Assembly: GCF_005930355.1 (NCBI RefSeq)
Contig: NZ_VDBO01000001.1
Span: 2,091,135 to 2,155,134 of the forward strand
DNA from: Paenibacillus sinopodophylli
GTDB taxonomy: Bacteria > Bacillota > Bacilli > Paenibacillales > Paenibacillaceae
DNA length: 64,000 bases
Reading direction: 5' to 3'
Every line of letters starts with the position of its first letter. Position 1 is the first letter of the stretch. The notes under the pieces are model-generated. The model saw only the letters and a program-made list of their open reading frames with translations. It did no database searches and had not been told where the DNA came from. The position numbers were made by a program, and so were the translations under genes. This document shows, piece after piece, positions 58,166-64,000 of this stretch.

Positions 58166-58590
58166 AAGTGGACTTCAAATATGATCACGCATTAGATCAC
58201 TATAACGAAAGGATGATCAATATGCTTATTCAAAACACACATCTCTCAACACCCAGCCTGAAAGCCATTCACAATCTTCTCTGAGGTGATTTTCAGGCTG
58301 AGTGAATAACTCAGAGCGAGTGTGATATGTGTGAGAGACAGAGCTTATTATCGTCACCATCGAAAACGAATGATCAATAAGAAAATGAAACGAGATGATT
58401 GAAATAAACCCGCAAAACCCCTTCAAGGGATTTGCGGGTTTATTTCGTTTATCAGCTGAATACTAACGGCCAAATACTACCTTGTCACAATCGACATAGG
58501 CAACTATCATTACATCACAAACACCCAAACACAGAAGGCCATCCACGCATAACCTACATTGTACTCAAGTTGCTAGGAGGTGGATGTTTA
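58166..58590. other. Intergenic region with inverted words and duplicated terminator
   Basis: 425 bp with no firm gene. It contains interleaved complementary segments (58236-58333), a 25-31-codon open frame ending at 58402, the second terminator copy (58405-58447) and the ribosome site of the YjcZ-type gene. Confidence 0.5.
58405..58447 (+). terminator. Second copy of the tRNA-Arg-type terminator
   Basis: Palindrome AAATAAACCCGCAAAACCC / GGGATTTGCGGGTTTATTT. Upstream bases ATGATTGAAATAAACCCGCA match the first copy with one mismatch, so the two are duplicates rather than independent hairpins. Confidence 0.85.
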
Positions 58591-58698
58591 ATGGGTGGTT
58601 ATGTTGGTGGTGCTAACAGCATCGGTTTTATCCTTGTATTGTTTATCTTGCTGGTAATTATTTCTCGCGGTACTGGCTTTGGCTTCGGCGGTTACTAA
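58591..58698 (+). CDS. YjcZ-type small sporulation protein
   Basis: A 35-residue protein: short Gly-rich N-terminus MGGYVGGANSIG, one hydrophobic stretch (FILVLFILLVIIS) and a Gly/Phe-rich end (GTGFGFGGY). This is the pattern of the YjcZ family, tiny proteins common in spore formers. AGGAGG lies ten bases upstream of ATG 58591. A longer in-frame frame upstream is not family-like. Confidence 0.85.
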   Translation: MGGYVGGANSIGFILVLFILLVIISRGTGFGFGGY

Positions 58699-58766
58699 TT
58701 TCTATGAAAAAATAGTCATAACGTAACCTCCATGCGTTCGGACTGCTTCATTTCTTAGAACTATAT

Positions 58767-58796
58767 TGCATAGGGCCATGCCATGGACCCTATGCA
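58767..58796. terminator. Convergent hairpin between the YjcZ-type and HPP genes
   Basis: Stem TGCATAGGG/CCCTATGCA with inner CCATG/CATGG. It has no long T-tract on either side, so efficiency is uncertain. Confidence 0.5.
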
Positions 58797-58830
58797 TTGC
58801 TATGTCTAAAAATTTCAAGTGCCCTCACCT

Positions 58831-59298
58831 TTAGTTTTGCTTAACCACCCCGGCGTTCTTGGCCAACATCTTGCGATAGGCATAAGCTGCAAGTGCTATA
58901 ACAACCGCACCGAACAAAACTGGCGTGAGCAAGAAAGACCAGCCCGCTCCCGAGAGCATCACAACAAGCGGATCGGCACCTGCGGGAGGATGAACCGTAC
59001 GTGTGTATTGCATAAGCAGAATGGACAAGCCTACGGAAAGAGCGAGTGTCCAGGTATTCGTTCCAAAAAGGTGAAACATCGTCAGCCCTATAGCTGTACT
59101 AACCAAATGCCCGCCAATAATGCTTCTAGCTCTAGCTAACGGACTCTCCGGCAGTACGAAAGCAATCACGCAGCTTGCCCCAAAAGGAGCCATCAACAAA
59201 GCAAGCGACATCACGTTCCCCATTAACAATAACAAGGCAATTGCCGCAGTACCACCGGCTGCTGCCGCTAAAGGTTTCCAATTTATCCATTTCAGCAT
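58831..59298 (-). CDS. HPP family integral membrane protein
   Basis: A 155-residue protein with four hydrophobic segments and the family motif HPPAGADPLV (about 102-111) plus MAPFGASCVIAFVLPESP near residue 40. HPP proteins of some bacteria and plastids have been linked to nitrite transport; no substrate can be assigned here. It is divergent from a LysR gene 114 bp away. Confidence 0.9.
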   Translation of the reverse strand: MLKWINWKPLAAAAGGTAAIALLLLMGNVMSLALLMAPFGASCVIAFVLPESPLARARSIIGGHLVSTAIGLTMFHLFGTNTWTLALSVGLSILLMQYTRTVHPPAGADPLVVMLSGAGWSFLLTPVLFGAVVIALAAYAYRKMLAKNAGVVKQN

Positions 59299-59412
59299 GT
59301 CTCCACCCTCATTCCATAATCTTACTGCTTATGCTATCATAGGATTAACCATTTGAAAATTGAATGTTTTCGATACTATTCATTTCAAATCAAAATACCT
59401 AGGGGGTCAAGC

Positions 59413-60306
59413 ATGCTCGAATCATGGGAGGGACGATTCTTCTTAACCTTCGCGGCTGTACTGGAGGAGAGCAGCTTCAGCCGCGCCGCAGATCGGCTCG
59501 GCTATGTCCAATCAACTGTAACTGCTCATATCCGCCATCTGGAGGATTCCACCGGGAAAAAGCTGTTTCACCGTCTACCGCGGGGGGTCGAGCCCACAGA
59601 GGCCGGGCTGCGACTTGCTCCATATGCCTATCAGTTTATTCGACTCGGACAATCGCTCGAAGAAGCGATGGCCGACTCCGAATCGCCAAGCGGCATCGTC
59701 AGAATCGGGGCTTTGGAATCTTTCGCTGTATCTCATTTGCCGCGTTTCTTAACCTCCTTCCTCAAGCAGTTCACACGAATAAAGCTACATATTGCACCAG
59801 GGCTTCATAAAGAAATAACGTCGCTTGTAGCCACGCATCGTGCCGATCTAGGCATCGTGCCAAAGCCTCCTGAACGGGATAACCTGCTATTCACGCCGCT
59901 GCTGAAGGAGAAGCTGCTGCTTGTATGTTCCCCCCTTCTCAAAGAGCAGTTTGAGCGGGAGGGCTCGAAAGCCTTGCAGCACTCCTCCTTTATCAGCTTC
60001 GGTGAGCAATGCATTTACCACACGTATGGCTGCGAACAATTAATGAATATGAAGGTTGAGCCTTCTGAACAGCTCACTTTTTCCAGTACGGAGCTGATTA
60101 AACAAACGGTAAGCTGCGGGATGGGCATTTCGTTTTTGCCTGCATCGAATGTCGTACAAGAAATATCCGCAGGCATGCTGCAATCGTTGCCTATTTCTCA
60201 TCCGTTATCAATTACACACGGCATAATCACCCATAAATCACGTGAGCCGAATGCAGCTTCGAAGACCACACTTCACCAATTGAAAAGATATTTCGTTAAT
60301 AAATAG
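59413..60306 (+). CDS. LysR family transcriptional regulator
   Basis: A 297-residue protein with an N-terminal winged helix-turn-helix (SSFSRAADRLGYVQSTVTAH, about 19-38) and a C-terminal effector-binding domain (about 88-290). ATG 59413 follows GGGGGTCAAGC; a longer upstream frame lacks this. Divergent placement next to the HPP gene suggests that gene as a target, which is inference. Confidence 0.92.
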   Translation: MLESWEGRFFLTFAAVLEESSFSRAADRLGYVQSTVTAHIRHLEDSTGKKLFHRLPRGVEPTEAGLRLAPYAYQFIRLGQSLEEAMADSESPSGIVRIGALESFAVSHLPRFLTSFLKQFTRIKLHIAPGLHKEITSLVATHRADLGIVPKPPERDNLLFTPLLKEKLLLVCSPLLKEQFEREGSKALQHSSFISFGEQCIYHTYGCEQLMNMKVEPSEQLTFSSTELIKQTVSCGMGISFLPASNVVQEISAGMLQSLPISHPLSITHGIITHKSREPNAASKTTLHQLKRYFVNK

Positions 60307-60330
60307 GTAGATTCATGCAAGCTCAGAACA

Positions 60331-60380
60331 CAACAAAAAAAGGGCGCTCCTCAAGGAAAAATCCATCAGGAACGCCCTTT
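60331..60380. terminator. Shared convergent terminator
   Basis: Stem AAAGGGCGCTCCT/AGGAACGCCCTTT (60339-60380), with a seven-base T run on the minus side. It serves the kinase-like gene and probably the LysR gene. Confidence 0.8.
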
Positions 60381-60403
60381 GCTTATCTTGCTCATTTAAC
60401 AGC

Positions 60404-61012
60404 CTAAACCGTTATAGTAACCTGCTTATCATTAACGAATTGGTATAATTGCTCGGATTTCTCTTCTGTCAACTCGCCACTATTATCGAATATGAATACG
60501 GATGAGGCCGGAATAGCCCAGTTAATCTGCGGTACGAATTCAATTCGTTTCTCAAAGTCACCCCAGTTGTCTAGCTTCCATTGATCCCGGTCGGTGTGCC
60601 GTCCGATAATCCGATTTTTTTGGAGTTCCATATCTTGCAGCGTCACGACAACGACCTTGATATCCACCGTTTGCAGCGACAAGCCTGCTGCCGTTACGAC
60701 CTCTTCGATCCACTGCTTATTTTTAAGCTCCGCCGTAAAGGGAGAAATCATAAACACGTTTTGGCCTGCAGCCAGATTTTCGATGCAGACATCCTTCGCC
60801 GTATCGTACTCCAAGTCACGTAAATGCTTCTTATAGTAATCCGAGTCACGGTCCCTTTTGTCCAAACCGTTAAGCTCCAGAATCGCCTCGACAAATCTGC
60901 CTCCGATCGTATCACGATCTAGAAATGCCGCTGGGATGCGATCTGCCAGCTTCCTAGCTACCGTTGTCTTGCCTGTACCTGCTACTCCTACGAAAAAAAC
61001 CAACTTTTGCAA
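60404..61012 (-). CDS. P-loop kinase-like protein
   Basis: A 202-residue protein with Walker A GVAGTGKTTVARKL (9-22), a DRDTIGG acceptor-like segment and IIGRHTDRDQWKLDNW, resembling small-molecule kinases of the AAA_33/zeta-toxin/APS-kinase type. The substrate is unknown. The start is TTG 61012, nine bases after GGAGG. There is no antitoxin-like partner next to it, so a toxin role is not supported. Confidence 0.85.
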   Translation of the reverse strand: MQKLVFFVGVAGTGKTTVARKLADRIPAAFLDRDTIGGRFVEAILELNGLDKRDRDSDYYKKHLRDLEYDTAKDVCIENLAAGQNVFMISPFTAELKNKQWIEEVVTAAGLSLQTVDIKVVVVTLQDMELQKNRIIGRHTDRDQWKLDNWGDFEKRIEFVPQINWAIPASSVFIFDNSGELTEEKSEQLYQFVNDKQVTITV

Positions 61013-61133
61013 AGCGATAAACCTCCACTATTTTTGTAGAAGTATATCATTTTTTGTTTCAATTTAATAGACGAGGATTGGTCGTTTTCCTTAGGTATCC
61101 ATTGTGTGAATGAAGTTGCAGCAGCAAGAGCAA

Positions 61134-61152
61134 GCCGCCTGATTAGGGCGGC
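61134..61152 (-). terminator. Possible terminator of the 110-residue unknown gene
   Basis: Minus-strand GCCGCC-N7-GGCGGC hairpin followed by a weak tail TTGCTCTTG. Confidence 0.4.
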
Positions 61153-61167
61153 CCGTACCAGCTGTCG

Positions 61168-61500
61168 CTACAGCAGCTGCATGGATTCAATATGCCGCTT
61201 CGTCGGTTCCGTACCACGCTCATGCAGCTTTCTGTAAATCTGCTGGATGAGGTCGTCATAACCTCCGTTGATTTCACTGTCGCTTGCCGAACCGAATGGC
61301 GACTGGGAGAAATGCAACATCTCAGCCTCGTCCATGCTGGACAACTCGTCAAACAGCTCTCGAAGCTTGATGTGCTCCTCCTCATTCAAGCTGACCTCAA
61401 GCTCATATGCCGCAGCCTGTGGATCCTCTAATATTTGTCCCGCCTGAACAGATACATAATAGCTCTTGCGTTCCTCGCCGCCAGCCTCCAAATCAGTCAT
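61168..61500 (-). CDS. Unknown acidic protein, 110 residues
   Basis: Not recognised. It is soluble and acidic, with a helical middle (NEEEHIKLRELFDELSSMDE) and a C-terminal basic stretch (RKLHERGTEPTKRHIESMQL). ATG 61500 follows GAAGGGAG with good spacing, which supports a real gene. It is a single gene, divergent from asnB. Confidence 0.7.
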   Translation of the reverse strand: MTDLEAGGEERKSYYVSVQAGQILEDPQAAAYELEVSLNEEEHIKLRELFDELSSMDEAEMLHFSQSPFGSASDSEINGGYDDLIQQIYRKLHERGTEPTKRHIESMQLL

Positions 61501-61639
61501 CTAATCGCACTCCCTTCTGCTTCAATACTTTTCGCCTACACCTCTAGCATCCCCCGTTGGACAGACATTTTATCCCTTTTTCTGCATATAACTGATATTA
61601 TCGCTACTTTGAGACCTGCAAAAGAAAGGAATGAGATCG

Positions 61640-63484
61640 ATGTGTGGAATTACGGGCTGGATCGATTGGAACCGTGATCTAACTAAGCAAAGCGAGAGCT
61701 TAGAGAAGATGACAGACACCCTTGCACCGCGCGGTCCCGACGCTTCCGGTACGTGGATATCGGCGCATTGCGCTTTAGGCCATCGCCGTTTATCTGTCAT
61801 TGACCCGGAAAACGGAGCACAGCCGATGATACGCCATAACGGCGATGACAAATTTGTCGTTGTCTATAACGGAGAACTGTACAATGCGCCTGAGCTTCGC
61901 AAGGAGCTTGAAAGCAGTGGAAGAACATTTAAGACAAATTGCGATACGGAAGTGCTGCTGGTTGCATTCATGGAATGGGGCAAGTCTTGTGTAGAAAAAT
62001 TCAACGGCATATTCGCGTTTGCGATATGGAATGTGGCCGAGCAGGAGCTGTTTCTTGCGCGTGACCGGCTAGGTGTGAAGCCCTTGTTCTACAGCACGCA
62101 GGATGGCTTATTTATATTTGGCTCGGAGCAAAAAAGCATATTGGCCCATCCTGCCGTGAAGCCTGAGGTTGGCGCGGAAGGGCTTGCCGAAATCTTCATA
62201 CTCGGCCCGGCACGGACACCTGGCCACGGTGTATATAAACAAATTAGCGAGCTGAGGCCTGGCCGCTGCATGACCGTCAATCACGCTGGCGTCAAAACCA
62301 TTACGTATTGGCAGCTTCAGAGTTCACCGCATGTGCAGACCATCGAGGAAACAGCAGAGCAGGTTCGTGAATTATTGAAGGATACCGTTGAACGCCAGCT
62401 TGTATCAGACGTTCCCGTCTGCACGCTGTTGTCCGGCGGCCTAGATTCTAGTGCCCTGACCACTTTGGCCGTTAATTATTACAATGAAAACGGGCAAGGA
62501 GATGTCCATACCTATTCCGTGGATTACACCGATAATGACAAACATTTCAAGGCACATGCCTTCCAACCGAACAGCGATGCCCCTTGGATTGAAAGAATGA
62601 CCACGCATCTAGGAACGATTCATCATCCGATTCAATTCGACACGCCAGAGCTTGTCAATGCCTTACAGGCTGCTACCTTTGCACGGGATCTTCCAGGAAT
62701 GGCAGACGTGGATGCCTCCTTACTTCTCTTCTGTCATGAGATTAAAAAGGATGCGACGGTTGCAATATCCGGGGAAGCAGCTGATGAGATATTTGGCGGT
62801 TACCCTTGGTTTCACCGCGAGGAGGCGCTTAATGCCGACACCTTCCCATGGTCGCTCGCCTCAGCCATGCGTGCAGACCTGCTCGCTCCGGACGTCGCAG
62901 CTTGGATCAAGCCGCTTGACTATATCGGAGACCGCTACGCGCAAGCAATTGGAGAAGTGCCTCATCTTGATGGAGAGAGCGAGCAATTGCGTAAGATGCG
63001 GCAAATGTCTTATTTGAATATTACCCGCTTCATGCCAACGCTTCTCGATCGCAAAGATCGCATGAGCATGGCAGCAGGACTTGAGGTGCGCGTGCCATTC
63101 TGCGATCATCGCCTTGTGGAATATGTTTGGAATATCCCTTGGGAGATCAAAACATCCGGTGATCGGGAAAAAGGAATACTGCGGAAAGCGCTGCGTGGCA
63201 TTCTCCCCGATGATGTGTTGACCCGTAAAAAAAGTCCTTATCCCAAAACCCATAATCCCAATTATTTGGCCGCGGTTAAAGGACTGCTGCTTGATGTTCT
63301 GAACGACCCTACTTCTCCTATCCTTCCGCTCATTAACGTGACGAAGGTCCGAGAGCTTGCTGAATCTGATTCTGCCAAGTCAAACATCCCGTGGTTCGGC
63401 CAACTCATGTCCGGTCCACAGCTGTTCGCCTATTTGTATCAGGTTAATCTCTGGTTGAAGCAGTATAACGTCGTTATAGGTTAG
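61640..63484 (+). CDS. asnB: Glutamine-hydrolysing asparagine synthase
   Basis: A 614-residue protein. Cys2 (MCGITGWIDW) is the glutaminase nucleophile, so the start is ATG 61640, with AAAGGA upstream. The class II amidotransferase domain (1-200) is followed by the synthetase domain with PP-loop LLSGGLDSSALTTL and SGEAADEIFGGYPW. The length equals that of B. subtilis AsnO, the sporulation-associated paralogue, but I cannot distinguish paralogues from sequence alone. Confidence 0.95.
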   Translation: MCGITGWIDWNRDLTKQSESLEKMTDTLAPRGPDASGTWISAHCALGHRRLSVIDPENGAQPMIRHNGDDKFVVVYNGELYNAPELRKELESSGRTFKTNCDTEVLLVAFMEWGKSCVEKFNGIFAFAIWNVAEQELFLARDRLGVKPLFYSTQDGLFIFGSEQKSILAHPAVKPEVGAEGLAEIFILGPARTPGHGVYKQISELRPGRCMTVNHAGVKTITYWQLQSSPHVQTIEETAEQVRELLKDTVERQLVSDVPVCTLLSGGLDSSALTTLAVNYYNENGQGDVHTYSVDYTDNDKHFKAHAFQPNSDAPWIERMTTHLGTIHHPIQFDTPELVNALQAATFARDLPGMADVDASLLLFCHEIKKDATVAISGEAADEIFGGYPWFHREEALNADTFPWSLASAMRADLLAPDVAAWIKPLDYIGDRYAQAIGEVPHLDGESEQLRKMRQMSYLNITRFMPTLLDRKDRMSMAAGLEVRVPFCDHRLVEYVWNIPWEIKTSGDREKGILRKALRGILPDDVLTRKKSPYPKTHNPNYLAAVKGLLLDVLNDPTSPILPLINVTKVRELAESDSAKSNIPWFGQLMSGPQLFAYLYQVNLWLKQYNVVIG

Positions 63485-63520
63485 CCATCCTTCGCCTGAT
63501 TCCACAACGACTCACTTAAA

Positions 63521-63580
63521 AACCCCATCTGCAAGGGTGTCCTATTCAATAGGCATCCTCTGCGAATGGGGTTTTGTTCA
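63521..63580 (+). terminator. Terminator of asnB
   Basis: Long stem AACCCCAT...ATGGGGTT with inner CCTATT/AATAGG (63521-63574), then TTTTGTTC. Confidence 0.8.
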
Positions 63581-63691
63581 AATATAGGAAAGGATATGAT
63601 TCCGCCATCCCTTCGCTACTCTTCTCGAAATGAAATGCGCCGAGCTGCCAAAGGACGGCGACAGCCGTTTCACCTTGGAGCCTACGCTTGT
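63580..63691 (-). repeat. Dispersed intergenic element, copy F, reaching into rdgB
   Basis: On the minus strand it begins CAAGCGTAGGCTCC and carries AACGGCTGTCGCCGTCCTTTGG, TTTCGAGAAGAG and ends ATCATATCCTTTCCTATATT. The first bases encode the end and stop codon of rdgB. Confidence 0.7.
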
Positions 63692-64000
63692 TCCAAAAGC
63701 GGAAGCAGTTTCCTCAATGCTTCGCCGCGGTGACTGATTTGCTGTTTCTCTTCCTTGGTCATCTCAGCCATCCCGCGGTTCAAGCTTGGCACCCAAAATA
63801 ATGGATCATAGCCGAAGCCGCCGTCGCCATGCGGATGGTCTGTAATGATGCCGTCTACCGTTCCCTCTGCTTCAATAAACGAGCCGCTTGCCGGATCATA
63901 CAGCGCTAATGCACAAACAAATTGAGCCTTGCTTAGCAATTGCGATCCATCTGCCAGCTGTCCCATTTCTTCCAGCCCGCCTTCGTCAAACAATCGTTTC
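63682..64000 (-). CDS. rdgB: XTP/dITP diphosphatase, 3' part
   Basis: The last 106 codons of a HAM1/RdgB family nucleotide pyrophosphatase that removes inosine, xanthosine and related triphosphates from the pool. Visible family motifs are GFGYDPLFWVPSLN and AEMTKEEKQQISHRGEAL. The 5' part lies beyond the right edge. The final codons and stop (EQA-stop) coincide with the start of a repeat copy. Confidence 0.93.
   Translation of the reverse strand, partial: KRLFDEGGLEEMGQLADGSQLLSKAQFVCALALYDPASGSFIEAEGTVDGIITDHPHGDGGFGYDPLFWVPSLNRGMAEMTKEEKQQISHRGEALRKLLPLLEQA

Noticed and set aside
60404..61012. Zeta-toxin type toxin-antitoxin system
   Set aside because: The P-loop protein has no small partner gene directly upstream, and its neighbours are unrelated. 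A generic small-molecule kinase is more likely.

Overview
The window looks like chromosome of a Gram-positive, endospore-forming member of the Paenibacillaceae (Paenibacillus or a close relative). The evidence is gene content and order: bofC-safA, pheB-hom-thrB-pheA, spo0B-obgE, rplU-prp-rpmA, spoIVFA-spoIVFB beside an RNase E/G gene, minCD-rodA, mreBCD-radC-maf-spoIIB, folC-murC, a valS T-box, spoVID beside a complete hem cluster, lonB-lonA-ysxC, clpP-clpX-tig and a GerA-type germination operon. A cleavable L27 N-terminus next to its protease Prp is a Firmicutes trait. No host name can be read from the sequence itself.

Layout. From 1 to 56.6 kb essentially every gene is on the minus strand, so the text reads 3' to 5'. 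In transcriptional order from the right the units are: a TPR-like protein, tig, clpP, clpX and ispG; a five-gene spore germination cluster (50.8-45.5 kb); lonB, lonA, ysxC and a conserved unknown; a YjgB-like lipoprotein and speD; hemA-hemX-sirC-like-hemC-cobA/hemD-hemB-hemL, then an RluA-type pseudouridine synthase and spoVID; valS behind a T-box leader, folC, murC; spoIIB-like, DUF4321, maf, radC; mreBCD, minCD, rodA; spoIVFA, spoIVFB, an RNase E/G; rplU-prp-rpmA; spo0B-obgE; pheB-hom-thrB-pheA; safA-like; and bofC, cut by the left edge. From 56.9 kb the strand pattern changes: tRNA-Arg(TCT), an AT-rich membrane-protein gene between two copies of the same terminator, a YjcZ-type mini-protein, an HPP-family membrane protein opposite a LysR regulator, a P-loop kinase-like protein, a short unknown protein, asnB, and the 3' part of rdgB at the right edge.

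How it fits together. Most of the window is housekeeping (ribosome assembly, cell shape and division, wall precursors, folate, heme, protein quality control, isoprenoids) interleaved with sporulation genes: spo0B (phosphorelay), spoIIB (engulfment), bofC/spoIVFA/spoIVFB (the sigma-K checkpoint), safA and spoVID (coat assembly), lonB, a YjcZ-type protein, and a ger operon for returning to growth.

Most unusual signals. (1) A dispersed intergenic element of about 100 bp occurs at least six times (about 6.5, 8.7, 13.2, 45.2, 56.8 and 63.6 kb), once as a 95-bp tandem array, and once supplying the stop codon of rdgB. (2) An AT-rich insert downstream of tRNA-Arg is bracketed by a 26-bp direct repeat that forms part of two near-identical terminators. 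(3) There is a candidate structured leader RNA upstream of speD. (4) There are twin hairpins between prp and rpmA. No CRISPR array, transposase, prophage or obvious defence system was seen, and nothing here amounts to a clear new multi-gene system.
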